Shown here piece after piece: positions 45,183-53,635 of a stretch of 64,000 bases of DNA. The number at the start of each line of letters is the position of its first letter. Positions within the stretch are counted from its first letter, which is position 1. Position numbers and translations under genes: made by a program. The notes beneath the pieces were generated by a model that was not told where the DNA came from, ran no database searches, and saw nothing but the letters and a program-made list of their open reading frames with translations. The DNA lies in contig NZ_JABBGB010000002.1 of assembly GCF_012927185.1 (NCBI RefSeq), positions 868,001 through 932,000 of the forward strand, given 5' to 3'. This stretch comes from Pseudoflavitalea sp. G-6-1-2. Lineage in GTDB: Bacteria > Bacteroidota > Bacteroidia > Chitinophagales > Chitinophagaceae.

Positions 45183-46524
45183 AGATTTTTTCTTTCTTTC
45201 CATTCGCTAATATGTCGAGAATGCCTTCGTTCTGGATGATCAGCATACCATGACGATCCTCCGTTACTCCTTCTGTTAAGACATAGGTGTACACAGGTTG
45301 ATGATCTTTCATCACGGTTGGCATATAAGCATACCGGATGTTCCGGCACTGATGGCGGAGATCATCCGCAGCTTCCACAATATGGGTTGATACCAGCATC
45401 AGGCTGTTCTCCAGTTCTGAATAAAGTGCAGTAACGGCAACGGTAGCTTCATGTGCATCTTTCACATTGGTTCCGCGGAATAATTCATCGAATATGATGA
45501 TGAGCTTTTTACCGGCAGCCAGTTCCATGGATACTTTTTTCACCCGCAATACTTCGGCATAAAAATGACTATGCCCCATTTGAATATTATCGGAAAGATT
45601 GATAGTGGTATACAGGCCATCACTCACCGTAAACTTCATAGATAAGGCAGGGACAGGCAAACCGATATGCGCCAGAAAAACCGTGATACCAAAGGATTTC
45701 ATCAGGGTAGACTTTCCTGCCATATTAGCTCCGGTAAGGAACAACACCCGCTGTGATGCGTTCATTTCTATATTGTTCCCCAATGCACCGGGTACCAGCG
45801 GATGGTAAAAGCCCTGAATGTGCAGTTGCTGATCGCCATCGGGCAGTACTTCAGCAAAGGCCAGCTTTCTTTCGCGGGCAACGGTGGCAACAGAAATATA
45901 CAGATCTAACCAGTATACATACTCTAAGATATGCTGCAGCTGATCGTAATGGGTAAAGCGGAAGAATCTGTCGCCGGAAGCGATCTGTTCAAAACTCAAA
46001 CGTGTTCCCACCAACGAGGAATAGGCGGCTTTGAACTCCTGATTATTCAGGATGCTCTTTACCTCTTTCTGCATTTTTTGAAACGCAGAAGATTGTCCAT
46101 TCTCATTGGTTTGTTCCAGAAAACTGTTCAATCGCGTCAGGCACTCTCCTATTGCTTTCAGGGCTTTTTGAGTGAAGTTCAGTTGTGTGTCTGCCTTCAA
46201 CCATTTGTTCAGCTTACTTTCCATGGTTTCACCATCCGCTCTCAGCAGGGTTCTGCTGTCGCGATCGGATAAATAAGCTACCATCACCTCAATCCAAACA
46301 GCTTCCAGCGGGAAGGTGGCCGAAGTGCTGCAAAAGAATTGAATGGTTTGAGTACGCTCTCTGATCTCATCCGCACCGGTGGTGGGATAATGGAAGATAT
46401 GTTCCAGCTTCTCCGCACCGCCTGTTGTGCAGGTACGGTTAAAGAGAGCATAAACAGAATCCTTTCCTTTTTTACCGAAGATGTTGAGATCATCCAGTGT
46501 TTGTTTATCTGTATTCCAGATCAT
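45175..46524 (-). CDS. MutS-like ATPase without mismatch-recognition domain, first copy
   Basis: A 449-residue paralogue of the downstream gene with the same two-part layout. Walker A FLTGANMAGKSTLMKS, signature MGHSHFYAEVLRVKKV, Walker B LIIIFDELFRGTNVKD and STHIVEAADDL are all intact, so the ATPase should work. The N-terminal 250 residues are helical and lack the mismatch-recognition and connector domains. Paired MutS-like ATPases inside a transport operon are unusual for repair proteins. They may use the MutS clamp mechanism on another substrate. The gene starts 18 bases after the GldFG stop and overlaps the second copy by eight bases. Confidence 0.85.
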   Translation of the reverse strand: MIWNTDKQTLDDLNIFGKKGKDSVYALFNRTCTTGGAEKLEHIFHYPTTGADEIRERTQTIQFFCSTSATFPLEAVWIEVMVAYLSDRDSRTLLRADGETMESKLNKWLKADTQLNFTQKALKAIGECLTRLNSFLEQTNENGQSSAFQKMQKEVKSILNNQEFKAAYSSLVGTRLSFEQIASGDRFFRFTHYDQLQHILEYVYWLDLYISVATVARERKLAFAEVLPDGDQQLHIQGFYHPLVPGALGNNIEMNASQRVLFLTGANMAGKSTLMKSFGITVFLAHIGLPVPALSMKFTVSDGLYTTINLSDNIQMGHSHFYAEVLRVKKVSMELAAGKKLIIIFDELFRGTNVKDAHEATVAVTALYSELENSLMLVSTHIVEAADDLRHQCRNIRYAYMPTVMKDHQPVYTYVLTEGVTEDRHGMLIIQNEGILDILANGKKEKIYE

Positions 46525-46542
46525 AACTGTTCCTTTTTAGCG

Positions 46543-48831
46543 TTATCTGGCCTTTCTTCTCATCCAAATAAATACACCCACCAAAGCCAGCACCAGCGGG
46601 AATCCGATCTTTAGCAATCCTCCCATCAACTTCCATGATCCGGAACTGAGTTTATTGTCGATGGGTGGCGCCAGACGCATATCGATGGGCGCTTTGCCAT
46701 CACTCAACCAGAAGAATGCGGCCGCGATCAGGTAATAATTGGCGGCTCTCAGTTTCGGTCTGTTGATGCCGAGTTCTTTGTTGCTGAGCCAATCTGCATC
46801 ACCTGTAACCAGTATTTTCTGTTGCTTATCATTCACCGTTCTGCTCAGGGCCATTACTGCAGGATACTCCTGTTCGGATTCGTCTTTTTCAACATCCAGC
46901 ACAGGCAGTTTATCGATAGTATTGAAACTGTCCTTTTCAATCCAGATGCCTGATGCAGGCGTTCTGAAAAGTGTGGTGGCCTCGAATCCTTTCGACGGAT
47001 CGAACTGCAGCACAGCGCTTCCTGCCAGCGCAAGTGAATAATTCTGCTTCTTCATTTCTTCCAGTTGAAAGGAAAATTTAGCAGCTTCATCGGATGGACG
47101 CAACGCAATAACATCGGGTTGAAGATCTTTATTGGCATGCACCAGCGTACCAGGGAGGAATTTCACTCCGATCTCTTTGGTGATCTCATTCATCTGTGCT
47201 GCAACATCCGGTTCACCTGCGATGATGAGGTTTCCACCTCTGGCGATATATTTTTCCAGGTTTTGCAGCTCCACCGGTGAATACATTTTCCTCGGCTCTG
47301 CAATCACCATTATCTGAATATCGTTGGGCACTTCGGACAAGAGGGAGATATTCGTAAAATCAAATCCCTGATTGAGCATGGAATGACGGAAAGTTTTTTC
47401 CTGCGTCACCATATTGTATCCTCTGTCCTGGTTGGAATTACTCTGCCGTTCTCCATGGCCTTCCACAAAACCCACTTTGGGCAATTCCATCACCAGGCGT
47501 TTAAAAGCTGCCGTTACTTCTGCTTCGTTCGGATGCACCATCATATCATTGAAGATGCGCAGGAATGTTTTTTGTCCGTTCGCTGCTTCCAGTACATGCA
47601 CATAACGGTAATCCTCTCCTGACAGATCTACTTTATCACTGATCTCATCATAGGACTTCACATCGAACGACCAGTCGTTCAGGATCTTCAGAGAGTCCAT
47701 TCTTTCAGAGTCGGACAGTTCCGGGAACCGGGTTTCCAGATAGGGAAAATTGGCACGATGGTAATACAGTGTTTGTTTTAATGTGAGATCGGTTTTGAAA
47801 CGGAGATATTTCTCAAACCGCTGTGCTTCGCGCTTGTAGAATTTCGGCAAGCCATAGCTGTAATGCCTGTCAAGCATATTCACGTACGTATGAATGGTCA
47901 ATGGTCCTTTCAGCATGTCAACCACTTTCTGGCTGTTCTCGCTGATGGTATTCACTTTTGAGTAAGTGGTATCGTAGTAGACCTTACACGAAGGCAATGC
48001 ACTCACATAACCTACCATGCAAACCACTATCAGCGTTATTGCATACCTTGAAAAAGTAGCCCAGGCAGCCGTTTTCTTTCTTTCCACCTGCAGTTTGATG
48101 ATGGTGAATGAAACAAAGAGCAGTATCACCATGATAAAATAGAGCAGGTCTTCCGATGTGATCAAACCTGAAATGAAAGTGTTGCTTCTTCCGGCGAGAG
48201 CGATCCAATACGTTATATCCCTCACGAATGCGATCTCCTGCCACCAGCTTTTCATCAGATTGAGCAATGCCAGAATGCCCAGTGTACCGATGGCTGCCAC
48301 TACGGTATAGGAAGTGATGGACGACATGAACAGGCCCACTGCAGCATACGCACAGATCAGCAGAAACAATCCCAGCAGTGCACAGAGTACAGCGGGATAA
48401 TCAAAGTGCTCAATGGTGAATGCGCCATGCAGGCAAAACATACCCAATATCCCGATCAGTGCAAATGCAAAAACGATCAGCGCCAGATATTTTCCCAGCA
48501 CTATCTGAAAGCTGTTGATCGGTGAGGAATACAGGAGTTTGATGGATCCGCTGTTGAACTCGCGGCTGATAACACCCATCGTCAGCAATGGAATGTATAA
48601 ATAGAGATAGCTCTGAATATTGGCAAAGAAGCCATCAATCGGATTATTGAAAATATTCTGTGTGATATTCCGGGTAGCCTGTCCCACAATATCCTTGTGC
48701 GCAAGAGCACCATAAAGATTGGTGTACACAATACCTGTCTGCAATGCAAAGATCACCAGCACCAGCCAGGCAACCGGAGAATAAAACAAAACCTGCAATT
48801 CCGCCTTTGCAATCCTATATGTTGTTTTCAT
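46543..48831 (-). CDS. fused GldF-GldG type ABC transporter permease
   Basis: A 762-residue protein joining two parts that are separate genes in gliding bacteria. Residues 1 to about 245 are a GldF/ABC-2 permease with six membrane helices and the typical FNSGSIKLLYSSPINSFQIVLGK loop. After a further helix (YAITLIVVCMVGYVSAL, about 265-281), residues 290-735 form the GldG-like (ABC_transp_aux) exposed domain with VGFVEGHGERQSNSN, YIARGGNLIIAGEPD and KILVTGDADWLSN. A last helix (IGFPLVLALVGVFIWM) anchors the C-terminus. It works with the ATPase encoded 32 bases upstream. The substrate is unknown; no other gliding genes are present here. Confidence 0.9.
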   Translation of the reverse strand: MKTTYRIAKAELQVLFYSPVAWLVLVIFALQTGIVYTNLYGALAHKDIVGQATRNITQNIFNNPIDGFFANIQSYLYLYIPLLTMGVISREFNSGSIKLLYSSPINSFQIVLGKYLALIVFAFALIGILGMFCLHGAFTIEHFDYPAVLCALLGLFLLICAYAAVGLFMSSITSYTVVAAIGTLGILALLNLMKSWWQEIAFVRDITYWIALAGRSNTFISGLITSEDLLYFIMVILLFVSFTIIKLQVERKKTAAWATFSRYAITLIVVCMVGYVSALPSCKVYYDTTYSKVNTISENSQKVVDMLKGPLTIHTYVNMLDRHYSYGLPKFYKREAQRFEKYLRFKTDLTLKQTLYYHRANFPYLETRFPELSDSERMDSLKILNDWSFDVKSYDEISDKVDLSGEDYRYVHVLEAANGQKTFLRIFNDMMVHPNEAEVTAAFKRLVMELPKVGFVEGHGERQSNSNQDRGYNMVTQEKTFRHSMLNQGFDFTNISLLSEVPNDIQIMVIAEPRKMYSPVELQNLEKYIARGGNLIIAGEPDVAAQMNEITKEIGVKFLPGTLVHANKDLQPDVIALRPSDEAAKFSFQLEEMKKQNYSLALAGSAVLQFDPSKGFEATTLFRTPASGIWIEKDSFNTIDKLPVLDVEKDESEQEYPAVMALSRTVNDKQQKILVTGDADWLSNKELGINRPKLRAANYYLIAAAFFWLSDGKAPIDMRLAPPIDNKLSSGSWKLMGGLLKIGFPLVLALVGVFIWMRRKAR

Positions 48832-48863
48832 TGAATGTTCTTTTGTTTGACAGCTTTAGAAGA

Positions 48864-49793
48864 TCAGGACTTTTTCTTTGAGAGTTCGGCAAAAATATTG
48901 TCGAGTGAATTTTTGTTTTGTGAGATATGCAACAGCTCCCAGTTGTTCTCCACAGCGCTTTTTACGATACGGGAGATCACTTCTCTTGAACCGGCAGCAT
49001 AGTTGACGGTATAGTCGATGCCACCGGTATGAACGGCATCCACCACTCCATCGATGGCAGTTAAATATTGCAGGCCGGGAAGTTGCGCCAGACTCACGGA
49101 AAGTGAGCTGGGCTGGAGATACGTGTCGAAATCTTCCATGGGGCCGGAAAAGATCATCTGTCCTTCATTGATCATCCAGATATGTTCGCAAAGCGCCTGC
49201 ACTTCCTGCAGGATATGTGTAGACAGGATCACTGTTCTTTCTTCTGCGATGCTTTTGATCAGTTTCCTTACTTCCAGAATCTGATTGGGATCGAGGCCGT
49301 TTGTAGGTTCATCGAAGATCACGAACTCCGGTTTGTGAATGATGGCCTGAGCAATGCCTGCCCTTTGTTTGTATCCTCCTGAAAGGTTTTTGATCAGCCT
49401 CTTTCTAAAGTGCGAAAGATTACATAACTCCATTACATTCTTTACTGCAGAAGGGATGTCTGCTTTGGGTATCATGCGCAGGTGAGCGCAATAGGTAAGA
49501 TATTCCTCTACCGTCAGCTCAGGCTGTACCGGAGGCATCTGCGGAAGAAATCCGATCTTTTTCTTTGCCTCCACGGGATGTGTATCCAGATTGTATCCTC
49601 TGATGTATACATTGCCTTTTGTTTGTTTCAATACGCCGCACATGATATTCATGATGGTGGACTTCCCTGCTCCGTTAGCACCCAGCAATCCGTAGATCCC
49701 TTTTTCCTTTAGTTCAAAGCTGATGTCTTTGATGGCCCATTGTACACTGTACCGATGGGATAGCTGTTCCACTTTTACAATAGATTCGCTCAT
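48864..49793 (-). CDS. ABC transporter ATP-binding protein, GldA-like
   Basis: A 309-residue ABC ATPase for the fused permease downstream. Walker A GLLGANGAGKSTIMNIM (about 34-50), Q-loop FLPQMPPVQPELTVEEY, signature NLSGGYKQRAGIAQAI, Walker B EFVIFDEPTNGLDPNQ and the H-loop STHILQEVQAL are all intact. The C-terminal 80 residues are the accessory tail of the GldA/CcmA/DrrA group. Together with GldFG it forms an inner-membrane ABC machine that either exports a substrate or pulls on an envelope component. It follows the PKD-like lipoprotein gene after 82 bases containing a hairpin. Confidence 0.95.
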   Translation of the reverse strand: MSESIVKVEQLSHRYSVQWAIKDISFELKEKGIYGLLGANGAGKSTIMNIMCGVLKQTKGNVYIRGYNLDTHPVEAKKKIGFLPQMPPVQPELTVEEYLTYCAHLRMIPKADIPSAVKNVMELCNLSHFRKRLIKNLSGGYKQRAGIAQAIIHKPEFVIFDEPTNGLDPNQILEVRKLIKSIAEERTVILSTHILQEVQALCEHIWMINEGQMIFSGPMEDFDTYLQPSSLSVSLAQLPGLQYLTAIDGVVDAVHTGGIDYTVNYAAGSREVISRIVKSAVENNWELLHISQNKNSLDNIFAELSKKKS

Positions 49794-49810
49794 AAATCCT
49801 GAAAGTTTTT

Positions 49811-49844
49811 AAAAAATGATACCCTGTATCGTCTGTTCAGACGA
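49811..49844 (-). terminator. tandem hairpins between the SUS-like genes and the ABC genes
   Basis: Read on the minus strand, a perfect TCGTCTG/CAGACGA palindrome (49829-49844) is followed by a five-bp GATAC/GTATC hairpin (49818-49830) and then ATTTTTT. The second is a weak intrinsic terminator. It could reduce, rather than block, read-through into the ABC and MutS-like genes. Confidence 0.4.
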
Positions 49845-49875
49845 CTGTACCTATAGCATTTATGTAGTTGGAGGA

Positions 49876-51399
49876 TTAACGCATAATACCGCTTTTAACG
49901 GTTATATCTGCAATGCGACCCAGACCCGTCATACGATGTAACTCAACAGGGGCGGGCAATGTAAGGGAAGCATCGGAAATATTATAGAGCATAACGGTGC
50001 CATCTTCCAGACCCACCGCCAGTTCAAGGGAATTGTCCGACTGGCACATGGCAGTGATCTTGCTTCCGTAAGAAGTGAAGAGTTTGGCTGCACTACCCGT
50101 GATCATATCATAATAATACAGATCGGTATTACCAGCGCCGCCGGAGAAGAAAATGAAATTTCTGCTCTTGATGCCAATGTACTTTGATTCAGAATTTACC
50201 AGGCTGCTGCCGGTAAATGGTTTTCTGGCTTTAGGAGAAAAGCTCATCACACGATTCACATTGCGCATGGTAAACGACTGCATATAGATCTGCGTTTCTC
50301 CCGGTTTTCTCATCAGCACCACTCCATCGGAGCTGAGGCTACTGCCAGACTCATTGAAAGAGCCGCCCCATACATATTGCCAGTCTCCCATATGATTGAA
50401 GTTTACATGATCTGCAGGATATGGTGTGGCTGCTGCCGGATTCGGCAATGTATCGATAACCACATAACCACCGGTTGAATGAAGGCCGTTCAACGAAAGG
50501 AAAAGTATCCTGTTATTCAAAGAGTCATACATGAAGTTCATGAGGGTTGCCATGGAGTGGGAATTCCACAGATCGGTGATCTTCATTCCATGCAATGTGG
50601 TCATTGGAAAATTCAACCAGGGCATCGAAAATGGTACAGGCGAATTGGAGAATAATCTGGGATATACCTCTCCGTTGGTATTCACCAGCAGATGTGCATT
50701 AGGATAGAAGCCCATATTTACGGCATCGGTATTGGCAGGCGCGCTGCCGGCGAAAGCATCTTTGAGCCGCAACCTCTTCTGCAGGCTGTAGGAATCCAGT
50801 TCCACTGTACCCTGACCTCCCTGCTGCATTACCACCAGGCTCCATACACCTGTTACCGGATAGTTCTTCAGCTTTATGGGTTTGCTTCCCAGGGATTCCC
50901 CATTGTTTTTTCTTTTATAGATGTCCCGGTCGTCTACATACAGTTTTTGAGTGGCATCGTAACGAATATGCGCCAGCTCCGATTCTCCATCTTTTTCATA
51001 GAGGATCCCGTAGCCGTTCTGATAGGGAGAGGCCATCTTCAGCATCAGATTTGAAGAGAAGTATTTGACCTTTGTTGTTTTATCCACCATGCAATAGTTG
51101 ACCGGCAAAGTTGCGGGCGCCGCTGCTGTGAATACCAGAATGGAATCGGTACCCACCAGCTGATCACTCACATACCATTCATGATTGTAATCCGCTGCTG
51201 TTTTGGATGGGTCGCTATATACTCTGATAGCATCGATAGTGACCGGCATGTCGATGAGTGCATCCATATTGGGAGCCTGAAACCTAATAGTAACGGGGCT
51301 TCCGTCTTTATAGGAATAATTGCCCCTGTCTTTGATACATCCCGGTAAAGAAATGAGCAGTGTGGCTGCAACAGCATATACAGAAGATCGTACTTTCAT
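49876..51399 (-). CDS. PKD-like family surface lipoprotein
   Basis: A 507-residue lipoprotein with signal peptide and lipobox SLPGC. The N-terminal part (INYSYKDG-like GNYSYKDGSPVTIRF, WYVSDQLVG) matches the PKD-like group found with SusC/SusD loci. The middle and C-terminal parts look propeller-like. The protein probably sits on the cell surface and helps capture ligand for the SusC channel. The stop of the DUF4843 gene lies 17 bases upstream. It is the last of the outer-membrane genes before the ABC genes. Confidence 0.82.
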   Translation of the reverse strand: MKVRSSVYAVAATLLISLPGCIKDRGNYSYKDGSPVTIRFQAPNMDALIDMPVTIDAIRVYSDPSKTAADYNHEWYVSDQLVGTDSILVFTAAAPATLPVNYCMVDKTTKVKYFSSNLMLKMASPYQNGYGILYEKDGESELAHIRYDATQKLYVDDRDIYKRKNNGESLGSKPIKLKNYPVTGVWSLVVMQQGGQGTVELDSYSLQKRLRLKDAFAGSAPANTDAVNMGFYPNAHLLVNTNGEVYPRLFSNSPVPFSMPWLNFPMTTLHGMKITDLWNSHSMATLMNFMYDSLNNRILFLSLNGLHSTGGYVVIDTLPNPAAATPYPADHVNFNHMGDWQYVWGGSFNESGSSLSSDGVVLMRKPGETQIYMQSFTMRNVNRVMSFSPKARKPFTGSSLVNSESKYIGIKSRNFIFFSGGAGNTDLYYYDMITGSAAKLFTSYGSKITAMCQSDNSLELAVGLEDGTVMLYNISDASLTLPAPVELHRMTGLGRIADITVKSGIMR

Positions 51400-51416
51400 T
51401 GTTTTCAGATTAGAGA

Positions 51417-52118
51417 TTAACCAATTAAGGGAAGACTGGCCAGCATATCCGATCCATCTTCCAGCAAGAGGGGCGTTCCGTTTTCCTTCATTTCTATCAG
51501 GTGATATTTGAAGCGAAGCATCAGCACGCGTTGTTCGTTGGGATCATATGCATCGAGATCCCCCACGCCAGTAACATCCATGAAAGCCCTGAATTTTTTT
51601 TCCGAATAAATGCCTAAATAGAACCTGTCCATATCTGCATTCCACCAGCCTGGTTTGGCAATGAGATCACTGATCCTGAAAACGCGGTAGGCATAATTGG
51701 TCTGCCCGGCTTTCACTTCTTCCGTATCCTTTATTCTGATAGTGAGCAGCACGGCTTCAGTGGCCAGCTGAGGAATATTTCTGAAAACGATATGTGCAGT
51801 ATCCTGCGTAAACCCTGCCCTGTATCTGAATACAGTGGGCAGCGTGTAGGTAGTGGAAGGCGCATTGGTCTTATCCTGCACCACTTCGATCATATAGTTC
51901 AGATCTTTTTGAGGCATAGTGCCTGTCAGTTTCACGGGCATTGCCAGATCCACTGCAGTTTTTCCGGGATGGAAGAAAAAAGAGAACTGCGTAGTGTCTG
52001 TAAAAGCAGTGGTGAACTGTATGTAATGATCACCTTTATAAGTAGGGATGTCCCTCTTTGAACAACTTTGTACAAAGAGCCCGGTAAATCCCAATAATAT
52101 TATTGCCAATTGTTTCAT
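51417..52118 (-). CDS. DUF4843 surface lipoprotein
   Basis: A 233-residue lipoprotein with lipobox LFVQSCSK (Cys19). The body has the DUF4843 features: the DHYIQFTTAF opening, an all-beta first domain and RNIPQLATEAVLLTIRIKD. The C-terminal segment LRFKYHLIEMKENGTPL is also typical. DUF4843 proteins occur together with PKD-like lipoproteins and RagA/RagB-type SusC/SusD pairs. From memory, similar four-part sets have been tied to uptake of oligopeptides, so the ligand here may be a peptide, but that is not shown by this sequence. Confidence 0.85.
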   Translation of the reverse strand: MKQLAIILLGFTGLFVQSCSKRDIPTYKGDHYIQFTTAFTDTTQFSFFFHPGKTAVDLAMPVKLTGTMPQKDLNYMIEVVQDKTNAPSTTYTLPTVFRYRAGFTQDTAHIVFRNIPQLATEAVLLTIRIKDTEEVKAGQTNYAYRVFRISDLIAKPGWWNADMDRFYLGIYSEKKFRAFMDVTGVGDLDAYDPNEQRVLMLRFKYHLIEMKENGTPLLLEDGSDMLASLPLIG

Positions 52119-52136
52119 GAGTGCTGATTTCGATGA

Positions 52137-53609
52137 TTAGTAAATGACTTCTCCTTCCGGAATTTTGAATGTGAACCTTTCATCCATGGGAATCAGCTGG
52201 GTGCTGCTGGCCTGTATTCCTCTTCCCAGTCTTTTGTAAGCGAAGATGGTTTGTCCTTCTGTCAGGAATTCCCTCCGATATTCATTTAGTAACTCGTTAT
52301 AGAAACCGGTTTCCGACTGGTCGCTGAAAATGTTGATCTTACCTCTTGCTACACGCACCTGATTGAGAATAGCAAGAGCATCTGCGGTTAGTCCTTTACG
52401 GTATAATGCTTCGCTGTAGATATAACAGATCTCACTCAGGCGAAGCACAGGAACGAAGGTATTCTGCTGAGGCCTGTATGTGGCGGTTGAACTGGTAGCT
52501 ACCCATTTCTGGCTTACCATATCGGTAGATACTGCAGCATCCGGAATCAGCAGGTTGAGCCGGTAATCTCTTTCGGAAGACGGGAACCAGGCAGATACTT
52601 GTTTATTGATCCTATACCTTACAGTGGTGCCTTTGTATGTGGTAATATCGGTTACCAGATCTGTGTTGAATGAGCCAAACAACACATCATCCGCAAACTT
52701 GGTATAGATGTTTGCGCCTGCTGCATTGGCAGAAGAAGTGAACTCCCACCATTTTTTAGTGCCTGAAGGTCCGTAGCTATACACATAGGCTGCTTCATTC
52801 AATGCGCGCTCCGCATCACCTGCATACAATGCTACTTTAGCCAGCAGACCTGCGATGGCAACATGGTTCAATCGCATCATGCGGAATGAGAAAAAACGTT
52901 CTTCCGGAATAATGCTGCCCACCAAACGGCTGGCGAGTTTGCCGCTGAGCGAGGCTCTGTTGAGAATGGTATCGTTCTCTGCTACCAGGTTCTTCGCTTC
53001 TTCCAGGTCGCGCTGAATGTTTTGCAGCACAGTGGAAGTGGGTGATGGTGCCGTGTAATAGGATGGATATTTGTCTACGTAAGGGATGTATTTTCCCGAC
53101 AGGTCCAGCGCAGGAGAAGGCGCAAAAAGTCTTACCAACTCAAAATGAAGCAATGCACGCAAGGCCATCGCTTCTCCCATGATCAGTTTTTTCTCCACAT
53201 TGCCAAACTGGAACAGCCCGGTATCCTTATTCTTTATTTCAGTGATCAGTTTATTGCTGTTGGCAATAGCTTTGTAGGCGTTGCCCCAGATACTTGTTCC
53301 CAGTGCGAGCACAGTGGGATCTGTCTGAACGAAAGTGGTGGCGGCATTTTGGTATTCCTGTGAAATATCATTGCCGATATAATCCTGTGCCAGCGCACTG
53401 TTGAGGCCCCATGTGAGATTTCTTCCATACAGGTTCCCTTCAGCAATGTATTGGTATATTCCATTCAATGCATTCCGGAATCCGATGCCTTCACTGAAAA
53501 GTCGTTCCTGTGTGATCTGATCCGTAGGCTTAACATCCAACCATTTATTACAGCCGGAAAAAACAAGTACACAAAGTACTACTGCTATATGTTTAATGAA
53601 TGTATTCAT
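52137..53609 (-). CDS. RagB/SusD family nutrient-binding lipoprotein
   Basis: A 490-residue surface lipoprotein. The signal peptide ends in lipobox LVFSGC, followed by NKWLDVKPTDQITQERLF, the standard SusD N-terminus. The helical TPR-like core continues (AMALRALLHFELVRLFAP) and the C-terminus has VLRLSEICYIYSEALYRKG and YRREFLTEGQTIFAYKRLGRG. It forms the lid over the SusC channel. It follows the SusC gene after a 26-base gap. The RagB-type features fit a non-glycan ligand but do not prove one. Confidence 0.94.
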   Translation of the reverse strand: MNTFIKHIAVVLCVLVFSGCNKWLDVKPTDQITQERLFSEGIGFRNALNGIYQYIAEGNLYGRNLTWGLNSALAQDYIGNDISQEYQNAATTFVQTDPTVLALGTSIWGNAYKAIANSNKLITEIKNKDTGLFQFGNVEKKLIMGEAMALRALLHFELVRLFAPSPALDLSGKYIPYVDKYPSYYTAPSPTSTVLQNIQRDLEEAKNLVAENDTILNRASLSGKLASRLVGSIIPEERFFSFRMMRLNHVAIAGLLAKVALYAGDAERALNEAAYVYSYGPSGTKKWWEFTSSANAAGANIYTKFADDVLFGSFNTDLVTDITTYKGTTVRYRINKQVSAWFPSSERDYRLNLLIPDAAVSTDMVSQKWVATSSTATYRPQQNTFVPVLRLSEICYIYSEALYRKGLTADALAILNQVRVARGKINIFSDQSETGFYNELLNEYRREFLTEGQTIFAYKRLGRGIQASSTQLIPMDERFTFKIPEGEVIY

Positions 53610-53635
53610 GTTTCTGATTTTTAAACGAGCACCAC

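Noticed and set aside
43827-46524. MutS mismatch-repair operon
   Set aside because: The proteins lack mismatch-binding and connector domains and no MutL is nearby.
46543-49793. Gliding motility locus
   Set aside because: Only GldA- and GldFG-like parts are present; none of the other gliding or type IX secretion genes are seen here.
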